From: Acinetobacter sp. ANC 7912
GTDB taxonomy: Bacteria; Pseudomonadota; Gammaproteobacteria; Pseudomonadales; Moraxellaceae
Reading direction: 5' to 3'
Length of the DNA stretch: 64,000 bases
NCBI RefSeq assembly: GCF_039862785.1
Contig: NZ_CP156795.1
Location: 1,612,001 to 1,676,000, forward strand
A model generated the notes under the pieces. That model was not told the origin of the DNA. It did no database searches and saw only the letters and a list, made by a program, of their open reading frames with translations. Within the stretch, counting starts at the first letter, position 1. Every line of letters begins with the position of its first letter. Positions 16,976 to 26,445 of the stretch are shown one piece after another. The translations under genes and the position numbers were made by a program.

Positions 16976-19102
16976 TTAGCTGAACGCTTGCTGCAAATCC
17001 AGTTGCATGAATTTTTGCAAGGACAATTTTCCAGCGATAATCTGATTGATGAATTGTGACATTTCATCATACAAAGTCTCATATAGCTGCGGTTCTAATG
17101 CCATATGTCTTAACTGGATCTGTAAATGCATCAACAGTTCCTGCTGTTCGCATTCACCCTGTTCCAGAGCATAGATATAGCCCAACACTGCGCCTTTTAA
17201 AACCACATCAAATGGCAAACTATATTTAAGCAAGGTCGATAATGAACCCATAACCCGTTCATTGTGTTCCAGCTTTCTTAAAGGTTCACGCCCTACACGG
17301 GCACATGGGTCCTGATAAGCATAGGCACAGGATTCAGTAAAACTTTGCGCCAGACGCTCCAGTTCTGAAGCATGCTTAGGAATCTGGTAGCAGAGACCAT
17401 GTTTGACCTGCGCTAAAGCCTGCTGCATGAATTTTCTGATTGCATGATCTGACATGGCCACGCCAATGGTCTGATGACCGCGCAGGCTGGCATACCACGC
17501 CATCATCGCATGTACACCATTCCATAAGCGGTTTTTAATCAGCTGGATATTAGCAATATCATCTACCAGAATCATCTGGCGCATTTTAGCCAATAATGGA
17601 CTGTTATTTTCCACATAGATTGGCATATCCGTTTCGGCATTAAACAGAATCAGATCCATAGACTGCAGAATATGACTAGGCTGGAAATTACGGCGCAAGT
17701 CTTCAATATACAAACCGGCCTGATGTTCCTGCTCTGCATTCAGGGCTGTAGAATCATCCAGATCAACTACGGACAGATCTTCATCCAGCTGATACTGTTT
17801 GAACATATTGTATTTGATGCGCAGCTGACGGTACAGTTTCTGGTCAGACAGTTTGGATACCATGCGGTTCACCACTGTGTCACAGAAATAATGCTGATCC
17901 ATAATGTGTTGCGCTGTCTGTTCGTCCGTAATCTGTTGCAGACGGCTCAGAATCTGCTGCATCACCAGCTGTTTGGCTCCGATTTTATTCAGGATAATTA
18001 ACAGCGTCAGCGGCTGCTCCTGTTGCTCATAAGCCAGGTATCGCGCATATAAACCCTGTGCAATCACCTCTGCTTCAGAAACCAGCGCTTCCTCAGGGAC
18101 ACAGACTGCGACCAGACTGGATTCAATATACATGTTCTGCATTTGCTCCAGATCATGCGCATCAATCACACTCATATTCTCAATACGCTGGTCAAAAGAG
18201 TTCTGACCATATCGAATGCAATAGGTGCCAAATGCATTTACGGCAGATTGATAGAGTGGATTACGGGTCGAGGCAATAATTTTGCGTGGACGCGTATAGC
18301 CATCCCAGTGTGATAACACCTGAGCCAGATAACCACCGCCAATTGCACCGAAGCCGTGAATCCCAACTGTTAACTGATTCAGCGTTTGCGGAAATGCAGT
18401 CTCAAGTTCTGGCATTTCTAGCACCGGAACAAACTGGTTCAGATCTATCAGAAAATCTTCCATCGTTTCATAATAATACTGCGCTTGTGCCAGCATTGAT
18501 TCATTCGGCGTTTTAATATCTTTAAAAAGTACCGTCATACCGCCTGCATCATAGGCAGATCGCAGGCCATTTTCAGAATCTTCGAACATCAGGCATTGAG
18601 CCGGACTTAAATTGATTTTTTCGGCTGCGCTGATAAAAATTTCTGGATGAGGTTTCCCCTGTTTAATCTCATCGCCACACACCAGCACATCAAAAAATTT
18701 ATAGACATTGGCATTGATCAGATATTCTTCTGCGATCGCGCGTCGACTCGAAGTCGCCACAGCCATTTTTAGGCCTGCCTTGCGTAGGCGTTCCAACACC
18801 TGTAATAAACCTTTTTTAATTGGAACACCATAATTGCGTACATGTTCTAGTTCCAGTACATCAGCACGCTGGCGGATCTCGGCATAAGGAACATCTTGTC
18901 CATAACGCTCTTTGGCCAGCTGCTCGGCACTACGGGCACTTAAGCCCAAGCACTGCATTAAATAGTTTTCAGAAAATTCGACGCCGATCAGCTCACGTGA
19001 AGCTTGTTGCAAGGTTTGAAAGCGCAAACGTTCTGTATCAAACATGGTTCCATCCATATCGAAAATTGCGCCGTGTACGATTTGATTTTTAAATTCTAGC
19101 AT
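16976..19102 (-). CDS. mtlD: Bifunctional mannitol-1-phosphate dehydrogenase/phosphatase MtlD
   Basis: Makes mannitol from fructose-6-phosphate, a compatible solute in Acinetobacter. The N-terminal ~215 residues are a HAD phosphatase (FDMDGTMFDTE, with VATSS and GKPHPEIF later). The rest is a long-chain mannitol dehydrogenase domain (GIHGFGAIGGGYLAQ near residue 245). The two-domain enzyme of A. baylyi is the known precedent. The frame runs open to 19258, but MLEFKN at 19102 follows GGGAG and starts directly at the HAD domain, so I chose it (708 aa). Confidence 0.9.
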   Translation of the reverse strand: MLEFKNQIVHGAIFDMDGTMFDTERLRFQTLQQASRELIGVEFSENYLMQCLGLSARSAEQLAKERYGQDVPYAEIRQRADVLELEHVRNYGVPIKKGLLQVLERLRKAGLKMAVATSSRRAIAEEYLINANVYKFFDVLVCGDEIKQGKPHPEIFISAAEKINLSPAQCLMFEDSENGLRSAYDAGGMTVLFKDIKTPNESMLAQAQYYYETMEDFLIDLNQFVPVLEMPELETAFPQTLNQLTVGIHGFGAIGGGYLAQVLSHWDGYTRPRKIIASTRNPLYQSAVNAFGTYCIRYGQNSFDQRIENMSVIDAHDLEQMQNMYIESSLVAVCVPEEALVSEAEVIAQGLYARYLAYEQQEQPLTLLIILNKIGAKQLVMQQILSRLQQITDEQTAQHIMDQHYFCDTVVNRMVSKLSDQKLYRQLRIKYNMFKQYQLDEDLSVVDLDDSTALNAEQEHQAGLYIEDLRRNFQPSHILQSMDLILFNAETDMPIYVENNSPLLAKMRQMILVDDIANIQLIKNRLWNGVHAMMAWYASLRGHQTIGVAMSDHAIRKFMQQALAQVKHGLCYQIPKHASELERLAQSFTESCAYAYQDPCARVGREPLRKLEHNERVMGSLSTLLKYSLPFDVVLKGAVLGYIYALEQGECEQQELLMHLQIQLRHMALEPQLYETLYDEMSQFINQIIAGKLSLQKFMQLDLQQAFS

Positions 19103-19356
19103 TGCTCCCCTTTTATAATTCAATGAGTTAAGAAGTGGACAATACCTTAAGGAAAATAAGAGATTAAATAAACTAATGTAAAGATATGAAATAGTTCTGA
19201 CTATAAATTGATCAATAAAGACTAAAATAAGATTATTTATGTTTCTAGATGTAATCAAACTGTTAACTTGGGTAAGTTGTTGATCCTGCCTATCAGTTTA
19301 AATTTCTCTTTTGAAATATCAGCTTATTTTATCATTTTGAATATTTCTGCTTATCA

Positions 19357-19372
19357 TGGCATCCATTTTGCT
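19357..19372 (+). promoter_or_regulatory. Sigma-54 promoter for the guanidine-linked ABC transporter unit
   Basis: Plus-strand site TGGCATCCATTTTGCT, GG-N10-GC. A start near 19383 leaves about 38 bases before the permease ATG. The 19103-19420 gap is otherwise AT-rich. It also holds the mtlD promoter region, and no guanidine aptamer was found in it. Confidence 0.65.
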
Positions 19373-19420
19373 TGATCAGTATTACGTTTTATAAAAATTG
19401 TAATATTGAGGGGCAACACT

Positions 19421-20364
19421 ATGAGTTACGTTGCACGTGAACTCAGTCAAAGAAATAAAATACTGTTTGGCTTTGGCTCTTTTTTAATACCGATTTTGAT
19501 TTGGTGTGCAGTCAGTTATTTGCCATTTATCTGGCATCCACAAGTCCAGATTGCCGATTCAGGCAGCGTTAGCTATTTACAGGCCGGTAGTCGTATTGAT
19601 AAGGATATCTTTTTCTCTGCTGCGCAATCCGCCGTGGATCAAGGCCTGGCGCCGCCCCAAGGTATTCTGGTCAATCCGATCTATCTGCCTGCCCCGCATG
19701 AAGTGGCGATCGCATTGGTCACTGCATTTACCACAGAACCTGCTCAAGCCAATGCCCATGGTTTCATGAAAGCCTGTGGCATAGTATCAAACTGGTGTTT
19801 ACTGCCTTCTTTATTTCTTCTCTGATCGGTATTCCACTCGGTATTTTATGTGGCTTCTCTAACAAAATTTCCCAACTCACGGAGCCATTTGTTGAGTTTT
19901 TCCGTTATCTGCCAGCCCCAGCCTTTGGTGCCCTTGCGGTGGCTATTTTAGGCATCAATGATGCACCAAAAGTAGCCATCATTGTGATTGGAACCCTGTT
20001 TCAGCAAATCCTGATCATTGCCAATACCACACGACTGGTGGATCGCAGTCTGATTGAAGCCGGTTTCACCCTGGGTACTAATAAATTAAAAAGCCTGTTT
20101 CATGTGGTCATTCCAGCGGCCCTTCCTGAAATTTATCGTAATCTGCGCGTATTACTGGGCTGGGCGTGGACATATCTGATCGTAGCTGAACTGATCGGTA
20201 GTACGTCTGGTATTACCTGGTTTATCACCCAGCAGGCCCGTTATCAGAATTTTGACAATGTTTTTGCAGCAATCTTGATCATTGGGGTAATTGGTCTGCT
20301 CTGTGACGTGATTTTAATGAAATTGGGACAACGCTTATTTAAATGGAAACCGGGAGCCAACTGA
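19421..20364 (+). pseudogene. ABC transporter permease (nitrate/taurine type), frameshifted as sequenced
   Basis: The first frame gives about 110 sensible residues, MSYVARELSQRNKILFGFGS onward with a first membrane span and a periplasmic loop, up to EPAQAN. It then runs into nonsense and stops at 19825. The rest continues in another frame from about 19755, reading PWFHESLWHSIK and then the permease core (GIPLGILCGF, the EAA-like loop LVDRSLIEAGFTLG, WAWTYLIVAELIGS). One base missing in the AATGCCCATGG stretch explains it. An intact gene would encode about 314 aa. Either a real inactivating change or a sequencing error. The start follows GAGGGG. Confidence 0.85.
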
Positions 20365-21245
20365 TGCAAAACACTAAATTTAATACCCGTGAATACTTTG
20401 ACAAGATTTATAGCCGTCCGGTCATTCTGGAAGCCAAACAGCTCACCCAATCTTTCAAGCATGGCAAAACCGAACGCACCATTTTAAATGGCATTGACCT
20501 GAAAATTCATAAACGTGAGTTTATCTGTGTGATTGGTCCATCGGGTTGCGGTAAATCGACCTTTAGCCGCGTTGTTGCTGGACTTGATCCTTATACCAGC
20601 GGTGAAATTCTGGTGGATGGCAAGCCGATTACTGGCCCAAGTCCGGAGCGTGGCATGGTGTTTCAGGGCTATACCCTGTTCCCATGGAAGACCGTGAAAG
20701 AAAACATCATGTTTGGCCCGAAAATGAAAGGCCAAAGTAATGCTTCTGCTGAAGCGCAGGCACGTGAATGGATCAACATCATTGGCCTGGAAAAATATCA
20801 GGATCAGTATCCGCATCAACTCTCAGGCGGGATGAAGCAACGTGTGGCGATTGCCCGCGCTTTGGTCAATGAACCGAAAGTGTTGCTGATGGATGAACCT
20901 TTTGGTGCACTGGATCCGCATACGCGCCAAAAAATGCAGCGTCACCTGATGGATTTGTGGCAAAACATCGACATTACCATCATTTTCGTGACCCACGATA
21001 TGGATGAAGCGATCTTGCTGGCAGACCGGATTGTGGCGTTGAAAGCCAATCCAGGTGAAATTAAGGAAATTATTGAAGTGGATTTACCACGTCCACGCCA
21101 TCCAGATCTAATGCTGACTCCGGAATTTAAACAGCTTCGCGAGCACGTCAATCATCTGGTACATGCTCAGGAGGATGAGCTGGATCCTGCACTAGCCGAT
21201 CTTCCAGAGATTCCACGCTTGACCAAGGTCAGCACGATTAAATAA
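20364..21245 (+). CDS. ABC transporter ATP-binding protein (nitrate/taurine/NMT1 type)
   Basis: ATPase energising the permease encoded just upstream. Walker [10 protein letters not shown], signature [15 protein letters not shown], Walker [12 protein letters not shown] and the FVTHDMDEA switch are all intact. The ATG at 20364 overlaps the permease stop (TGATG) and follows CGGGAG, giving 293 aa; an upstream start at 20343 is possible. The sequence is closest in style to SsuB/TauB/NrtD ATPases. The cognate binding protein is probably the lipoprotein at 23618-24640. The substrate is inferred to be guanidine or a related nitrogen source from context only. Confidence 0.9.
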   Translation: MQNTKFNTREYFDKIYSRPVILEAKQLTQSFKHGKTERTILNGIDLKIHKREFICVIGPSGCGKSTFSRVVAGLDPYTSGEILVDGKPITGPSPERGMVFQGYTLFPWKTVKENIMFGPKMKGQSNASAEAQAREWINIIGLEKYQDQYPHQLSGGMKQRVAIARALVNEPKVLLMDEPFGALDPHTRQKMQRHLMDLWQNIDITIIFVTHDMDEAILLADRIVALKANPGEIKEIIEVDLPRPRHPDLMLTPEFKQLREHVNHLVHAQEDELDPALADLPEIPRLTKVSTIK

Positions 21246-21261
21246 TCCTTTTAAAAAAGAG

Positions 21262-21309
21262 CCTTTGGGACGACCCAAAGGTTTTAATCGCTGTGTTGGA
21301 CGACCAACA
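21262..21309 (+). promoter_or_regulatory. Guanidine-II (mini-ykkC) riboswitch
   Basis: Two perfect hairpins each carry the loop ACGA. The first is CCTTTGGG-ACGA-CCCAAAGG (21262-21281) and the second TGTTGG-ACGA-CCAACA (21294-21309), with a 12-base linker. Tandem hairpins with ACGR tetraloops just before a Shine-Dalgarno are the definition of the mini-ykkC motif, which binds free guanidine. The AAGGTG ribosome site begins four bases after the second stem, which fits translational control of the downstream oxygenase-DUF-SMR genes. Confidence 0.88.
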
Positions 21310-21323
21310 ATAAGGTGATTGCA

Positions 21324-22331
21324 ATGCAAGACCAATACGTACTCCCACTCGTCGATATTTCTAAAATGCAAAGTCCACATCTGGCCGATCGTCTTGAAGT
21401 TGCGGCAGATTTAGACCAGGCCTGTAAAGATATCGGATTCCTTTATCTTAAAGGAGATCAGTTTAATTTTGCTTATGCCAAGTCACTGGTTGAACTGGCC
21501 AAATCCTATTTCGAGCAGGATCTGGACACAAAAATGCAGCACTATATTGGCAAATCCAGTAACCATAGCGGTTATGTGCCAATTGGTGAAGAACAGTTCG
21601 CGGGCAACAGTTATGACCTCAAAGAAGCCTACGATGTGAATTATGACTATCAGGGTTCTAGAACAGACTGCCCATTGCTAGGCCCAACCTTATGGCCTGC
21701 ATATCCGAATTTTAAAACCATTGTCAGCCAATATTACGGTCACTTGCGCACCATCAGTGAACAGATTTTTGCAGCCTTTGCGTTGGCACTGGGTGTCAAA
21801 GAAGATTTCTTCGCCGATAAAATTAATGATGCACCAAGTCAATTGCGCCTGATTCATTATCCTTACAATCCGGATATCAAAGATGCCGAAGGCATTGGCG
21901 CACATACCGACTATGAATGCTTTACCTTGCTGCTGCCTACCGCGCTAGGTTTACAGGTGCTAAACAAAGCTGGTGAATGGATTGATATTCCACTCATCGA
22001 AAATACGCTAGTGATGAACATTGGGGACATGATGGAAATCCTGTCTAATGGCAAATACCTGGCGACCAAACACCGCGTAAAAAAAGTATCCGAAGAACGT
22101 TACTCCTTCCCGCTGTTCTGTGCCTGCAACTATGACACCGTGATTGAACCGGTGGTACACACCGATGATTCCAAATATGAAGCATTGATTGGTGGTGAAC
22201 ATCTGTTTAACCAGACCGCACAGACGTTCCAGTATCTGAAACAACGCATTGCTGCAGGTGAACTGGTGCTAAAAAATGCCGTTCCACTGTCTTCCTTTGG
22301 GCTGAATGAAAAAGCGGAGGCAGCATCATGA
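21324..22331 (+). CDS. 2-oxoglutarate/Fe(II)-dependent oxygenase (isopenicillin N synthase-like), guanidine-associated
   Basis: Non-haem iron dioxygenase of the isopenicillin-N-synthase/2OG family, 335 aa. The N-terminal DIOX_N region (LPLVDISKMQ ... GFLYLKGD) and the iron motif H-x-D (GAHTDYECFTLL) are visible, as is the distal His in TKHRVKK followed by RYSFP, the 2OG-binding Arg/Ser. Starting at ATG 21324 places AAGGTG eight bases upstream. The preceding guanidine-II riboswitch implies a role in guanidine chemistry. It could release guanidine from a substituted guanidine, or dealkylate methylguanidines, but the substrate is unknown. Confidence 0.85.
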   Translation: MQDQYVLPLVDISKMQSPHLADRLEVAADLDQACKDIGFLYLKGDQFNFAYAKSLVELAKSYFEQDLDTKMQHYIGKSSNHSGYVPIGEEQFAGNSYDLKEAYDVNYDYQGSRTDCPLLGPTLWPAYPNFKTIVSQYYGHLRTISEQIFAAFALALGVKEDFFADKINDAPSQLRLIHYPYNPDIKDAEGIGAHTDYECFTLLLPTALGLQVLNKAGEWIDIPLIENTLVMNIGDMMEILSNGKYLATKHRVKKVSEERYSFPLFCACNYDTVIEPVVHTDDSKYEALIGGEHLFNQTAQTFQYLKQRIAAGELVLKNAVPLSSFGLNEKAEAAS

Positions 22332-23209
22332 ACCTGTTAGAAGCCATAAAAAACTTAACGCCAACAACTACTCAACCTGAAGTTGTTCCGAGCTTTTTAT
22401 ACGGGGCATTTCGCAGGAAAAGCATTAGCTTCTTTAATGGCCTGACCGATCAAAACACCATTGTGTACTGGTTCCAGTCACGCAGCTTTACCATTGATCT
22501 GCGCCTGAAAAGTCAAAACGACACGCCGGTGACAGAACGTCAGGGCTGGATTGGTAATACCGTATGGGATGATGCAACACAGCTCTTGTCCTGGGAAGTT
22601 GAAGACTACGCCAATTACCAGAACCATGTGCAATGGCCTGAACCCGCAAAACTGCACGCGATCGGGAACTGCATTCTGGAATTTTCACCGAGCAATGTTT
22701 ATGTGGAAGACTGGCGTCAGCAAGTGAAGAAAGGCCTGTTCTTAGGCCTGCGTCTAGAATCTGCGGTAGATGTCCAATCAGGTGCAAAACTGCAAATGGA
22801 TGGCGGTCTGATCATTTGTGATGATCATATTGCCTATGCCCTAACCCGCTTGCCAGAGGTACAAACTCAGGTTGCAGAACTAGATATTAAGTCAGCCGAT
22901 ACTACTTCATTTGATCTATTACAAAGCTTTGAAGTCTCTATTGGCACTCAAGGTTTCAGTAAAACCTACAGCACCCGTACCGATGCAACCGGGCAAGCTT
23001 TTGGCCTGGACAATTTTGAAATTCTGGATGCAACCCATCTGGTTCAGCATGTCGTTCTGGATGACCGTGCAATCGATCTGATTTTTGAGATTGATATCTA
23101 TCAACCTGAATATGAATTTCAACATACGACCACCACGACTACAGAAGCAGCACAGTGGATGAGCGCAGAACAGGATCACCTGCTCCATCATGCAGAACGG
23201 GTGTTATAA
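22328..23209 (+). CDS. Unrecognised 293-aa protein in the guanidine-II unit
   Basis: I do not recognise this family with certainty. The protein has no signal peptide or membrane span and many beta-prone stretches. Notable segments are VYWFQSRSFTIDLRL near residue 45, WSWEVEDYANYQNHVQWPEP-like sequence near 95-115, DGGLIICDDHIAYALTRLPE near 158-177, and Thr-rich TTTTTTEA near the C-terminus. Its ATG overlaps the oxygenase stop (ATGA), so the two are translationally coupled. A partner role with the oxygenase, perhaps in substrate recognition or as a second enzyme step, is inference. Confidence 0.7.
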   Translation: MNLLEAIKNLTPTTTQPEVVPSFLYGAFRRKSISFFNGLTDQNTIVYWFQSRSFTIDLRLKSQNDTPVTERQGWIGNTVWDDATQLLSWEVEDYANYQNHVQWPEPAKLHAIGNCILEFSPSNVYVEDWRQQVKKGLFLGLRLESAVDVQSGAKLQMDGGLIICDDHIAYALTRLPEVQTQVAELDIKSADTTSFDLLQSFEVSIGTQGFSKTYSTRTDATGQAFGLDNFEILDATHLVQHVVLDDRAIDLIFEIDIYQPEYEFQHTTTTTTEAAQWMSAEQDHLLHHAERVL

Positions 23210-23217
23210 GGAGGAAT

Positions 23218-23547
23218 ATGGCTTTTTTATATCTTTCGATTGCTATTCTTGCAGAAGTCATCGCGACTTCTGCATTGAAAGCATCCAATGGCTTTAGCGT
23301 ACTCTGGCCGTCAATTACCACATTTGTTGGCTATGCGATTGCCATTTTCTTTCTTTCCATGGCCATGAAAACCATTCCAATGGGCATTGCTTATGCGATC
23401 TGGTCTGGTGCAGGCATTATCCTGATTTCTACGGTTGGACTGCTGGTATTCAAGCAGCATCTGGATATTCCGGCACTGATTGGTCTGTCTTTTATGATTG
23501 TGGGAATTATTTTTATTAATGTCTTTTCCAAAAGTGTTGAACTTTAA
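23218..23547 (+). CDS. Small multidrug resistance (SMR) family exporter
   Basis: Four-helix SMR protein of 109 aa. The conserved membrane glutamate is in helix 1 (AILAEVIATSALK), and PMGIAYAIWSGAGI follows. The sequence is closer to the EmrE/Qac type than to classical SugE/Gdx guanidine exporters. Even so, its position under a guanidine-II riboswitch suggests it exports guanidinium or a substituted guanidine product. ATG at 23218 follows AAGGAGG; longer upstream frames overlap the previous gene. It ends the plus-strand unit before a shared terminator. Confidence 0.88.
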   Translation: MAFLYLSIAILAEVIATSALKASNGFSVLWPSITTFVGYAIAIFFLSMAMKTIPMGIAYAIWSGAGIILISTVGLLVFKQHLDIPALIGLSFMIVGIIFINVFSKSVEL

Positions 23548-23575
23548 TTTTTATATTTTTTAATGGTATATATAA

Positions 23576-23602
23576 AAAATCCCCGAACCTGGGGATTTTT
23601 AT
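23576..23602. terminator. Bidirectional terminator between SMR gene and binding protein gene
   Basis: Stem AATCCCC/GGGGATT with loop GAACCT, preceded by an A-run and followed by TTTT, placed between two convergent genes. Confidence 0.85.
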
Positions 23603-23617
23603 TGTCTGCATTACGAC

Positions 23618-24640
23618 TTATTTCAGCTCTTGTACCAGCGTTGGAACAATCACACTATCCACATTCATTTCAGTGCTATAAATGCCGTTGGTGACGTTGA
23701 ACTTGTTGACGTGATAGCTTGAACCATAGATTGAATCGAAACCATCACCTTTGGTAAAGACTTTCTTGTTGGCTTCCAGATCCAGCAAGTGTGTGCCATC
23801 TACAAACTGCATATAGGCTTTTGCATCCACACCGACACGTTTCGACATGATTTCTACAGCATCTGCACGAGTTGCCGGGTCATTGATATATTTAACGGTT
23901 TTATCCCAAACTTGAATGACCTTTTTCCATTGCTCTTTATTGGCTTCCAAATGCGCAGGATTCACAGTTAAAGTGTCATAAATCAGACCAGCTTTATCTT
24001 TAGAGCTGAAAATAATTTTTGACCCGGCAACCGCAGATAAGGCCTGATTCGCGACTGGCTGCCATACTGCAATCGCATCAATATCCGCTGTTGCAAAGAC
24101 CTGTGGCAGTTCATTGGTCATGGTGTTAACCAGTTTCACTTCATTCAGTTTAACCTTTGCATCATCCAGAGCAGTCGATAGCAGCAAGTGATCGACCAGA
24201 CCTTTTTCAGTGGCAACAGTTTTACCGCGTAGATCCTGAATCGAGTTAATTCCATTCTTGGCAATGATCACGTCATTTCCAGCTGAATAATCCGTCGCCA
24301 GAATCATCACGCCTTTAGTACCACCAGAGCCAGTCACCAGATTATCACCATTGGTTACCATGACTGCATCCAGCTGATTTGCGGCAAAGGCAGACAATGA
24401 AGCTGAATAGTCAAACCATTTAAAATCGACATTCACGCCTGCTTCTTTTAACCAGCCTTTTTCAATCGCCACTTGCCAAGCTACCCAACCTGGCCAGTCG
24501 CTATAGCCGATACGAATCGGCTGAGTATTTACACTGCCTTTGGCCTGACCAGATGATTCTGGAACTTTCGCCGTATTGTCACAACCGCTCATAAAAATTG
24601 CGCAGCAAACAGATGCTGCTAAAGTTACTTTCTTGATCAT
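23618..24640 (-). CDS. ABC transporter substrate-binding lipoprotein (NMT1/ThiY/SsuA type)
   Basis: Exported binding protein of about 340 aa. The signal MIKKVTLAASVCCAIFMSGC ends in a lipobox with Cys20. The mature part begins PIRIGYSDWPGWVAWQVAIE, typical of nitrate/sulfonate/thiamine-precursor receptors. MIKK at 24640 overlaps the allophanate hydrolase stop (ATGA), which sets the start and shows coupling. It is the likely receptor for the permease/ATPase of the convergent plus-strand unit. The ligand is unknown; the allophanate, guanidine and urea neighbours suggest a guanidine-like compound. Confidence 0.86.
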   Translation of the reverse strand: MIKKVTLAASVCCAIFMSGCDNTAKVPESSGQAKGSVNTQPIRIGYSDWPGWVAWQVAIEKGWLKEAGVNVDFKWFDYSASLSAFAANQLDAVMVTNGDNLVTGSGGTKGVMILATDYSAGNDVIIAKNGINSIQDLRGKTVATEKGLVDHLLLSTALDDAKVKLNEVKLVNTMTNELPQVFATADIDAIAVWQPVANQALSAVAGSKIIFSSKDKAGLIYDTLTVNPAHLEANKEQWKKVIQVWDKTVKYINDPATRADAVEIMSKRVGVDAKAYMQFVDGTHLLDLEANKKVFTKGDGFDSIYGSSYHVNKFNVTNGIYSTEMNVDSVIVPTLVQELK

Positions 24641-26445
24641 TGTGCGATTTCCCCTATGCAATTACATTTAAAACGTGTATTTGAAAGTTGTTTTGATTTA
24701 ATAAAGTCTCGCCAGCCACCAAAATGACTGATGTCAGTTGCATCTTCAAGCGCATAGCCTTCGCAGATAAAACCTTTGACCCAACTGCCATCTGCCAGCT
24801 GTACATTGCCAATGCCCAGCGGTGCTGGAACTTCCGCCACGATCTGGCCAAAGTTGGCAAACGGAATCTCCCAGACTTCCACTTCGATTTCTTGACCTTT
24901 ATTGTGATGCTGCAAACCTGGTTTTGGTGGTGTGGTATTTTTCAGTGCAAACAGTTTGTAGCTGGCTGCGGTTTTGGTTTTTTGCACTAAAGTGCCGCCA
25001 CGTGTAGTCAACTGAAAATTCAATGGCATACCGCTCAGGTGTGCTCCCACTACTGCCAGCTTGACTGAATGCTGTGACTGGATTTGGCTTGTTGGTTCAT
25101 AAGTTTTTTCAGATGTGCCCAGTGTCAACGCCGTTGCCTGCTGCCAAGTCTGAGCAAAGTTCGCCAATGCCTGATCCATCCAGGCGGGGGCAATAAAAGT
25201 TACCCCGCTTGGCAAGCCATCGGCACGAATTGTATTTGGCAGTGCCAACGCACAAAGATCAGCAAAATTGACAAAATTGGTGTACGCCCCCATATGGCTG
25301 TTTTTTACCAGCGGATCGGCTTCTACATCGGCAATTTTGTAGATGGTTGGCGCTGTTGGCACCATCAAGGCATCAAAGTCTGCAAGTACCAGATTGATTT
25401 GACGAGCCAATTGCGCTCGCTCATATTCCGCCTGCATCATATCGACGGCATTAAAATTGTCTGCCTGACTGATAATCTGGTGAATCACCGGATGGGTTAC
25501 ATCACGGGAAACCCGTTTTTCCACGGCACTGCTTCGTTCTGCTACCCATGCCTTGTTATAAAGTGCCGCTGCCAGCTGATTAAAAATTGTAAAATCAATG
25601 GCTTCAACTTTGTAACCGAGCTGCTTGACACGGCTAATTGCCTGTTCAAAGGCTTTTGCTGCCTCGGCATCGCCATAAAATTCCAGCTGTGCCGGAATGG
25701 CAATTTTGCCTTTGGAAAATTGGGTTGGCACATTGGCTGGATGCTGGCGTGAATATTCATCTGTCGCATCATAGCCTTGCATGATTTGCGCCACTTGCCA
25801 GGCATCATCGACAGTCAAGGCAAAAATGGAAATCACATCAATGGTGCGGCACGCAGGTACCAGACCCGTAGTGGAAAACCAGCCTTTGGTGGGTTTCAAG
25901 CCAACAATATTGTTATGTCCTGCCGGTACACGGCCAGAGCCAGCGGTATCCGTGCCTAAGCTAAATGGCACTTGACCATTGGCCACGACTACAGATGAAC
26001 CCGAACTTGAACCGCCACTGATATATTCCGGATTAAAGCTGTTTTTCACTGCGCCGTAGGGTGAACGTACACCGACCAGGCCAGTCGCAAACTGGTCTAG
26101 GTTAGTTTTACCTACGACAACAGCACCGGCAGCTTTTAATTTAGCCACAACCGTTGCATCGCTGGTTGCGAGATAAGAAGCTTCTTTACAGGCTGCAGTG
26201 GTATAGAAACCGGCAACATCAATATTGTCTTTGACTGCGAATGGAATGCCGTAGAGTGGCAATTCGGCTGGTGATTTTCCTGTTAAGGCATCAATTTGTG
26301 CTTGTAATTGTTCTGCAGATGCAATTGAAATCCAGGCATGATCATCATTCTGAAATGATGCAACATAATCGATCAGGTCCTGTAACTGAATCTGCTGCTG
26401 TTGGTAGGCGTTCTGCCAGTCTTGAATTGTCCATAAAGTATTCAT
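24637..26445 (-). CDS. atzF: Allophanate hydrolase (AtzF/DUR2 type)
   Basis: Hydrolyses allophanate to ammonia and CO2, the final step after urea or guanidine carboxylation. The amidase-signature catalytic triad is visible: Lys in FAVKDNID, cis-Ser in SGGSSSGSSVV, and the nucleophile Ser in GTDTAGSGRVPAG. The C-terminal ~140 residues are the extra domain of allophanate hydrolases (VGAHLSGMPLNFQLT ... YALEDATDISHFGGWR). At 602 aa it is full length. It is coupled at both ends by 4-base overlaps, to the NikR-like regulator and to the binding lipoprotein. Confidence 0.93.
   Translation of the reverse strand: MNTLWTIQDWQNAYQQQQIQLQDLIDYVASFQNDDHAWISIASAEQLQAQIDALTGKSPAELPLYGIPFAVKDNIDVAGFYTTAACKEASYLATSDATVVAKLKAAGAVVVGKTNLDQFATGLVGVRSPYGAVKNSFNPEYISGGSSSGSSVVVANGQVPFSLGTDTAGSGRVPAGHNNIVGLKPTKGWFSTTGLVPACRTIDVISIFALTVDDAWQVAQIMQGYDATDEYSRQHPANVPTQFSKGKIAIPAQLEFYGDAEAAKAFEQAISRVKQLGYKVEAIDFTIFNQLAAALYNKAWVAERSSAVEKRVSRDVTHPVIHQIISQADNFNAVDMMQAEYERAQLARQINLVLADFDALMVPTAPTIYKIADVEADPLVKNSHMGAYTNFVNFADLCALALPNTIRADGLPSGVTFIAPAWMDQALANFAQTWQQATALTLGTSEKTYEPTSQIQSQHSVKLAVVGAHLSGMPLNFQLTTRGGTLVQKTKTAASYKLFALKNTTPPKPGLQHHNKGQEIEVEVWEIPFANFGQIVAEVPAPLGIGNVQLADGSWVKGFICEGYALEDATDISHFGGWRDFIKSKQLSNTRFKCNCIGEIAQ

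Noticed and set aside
19103..19258. Upstream extension of mtlD
   Set aside because: The added 52 residues are hydrophobic, AT-rich and unlike any HAD protein; GGGAG precedes the Met at 19102.
19740..19800. Programmed frameshift in the ABC permease
   Set aside because: No slippery heptamer or downstream structure was seen, and permeases of this family are not known to use one; mutation or sequencing error is simpler.
21262..21290. Intrinsic terminator after the ABC ATPase gene
   Set aside because: The CCTTTGGG hairpin followed by TTTT looks like one, but the ACGA loop and the second ACGA hairpin make the guanidine-II riboswitch the better reading.
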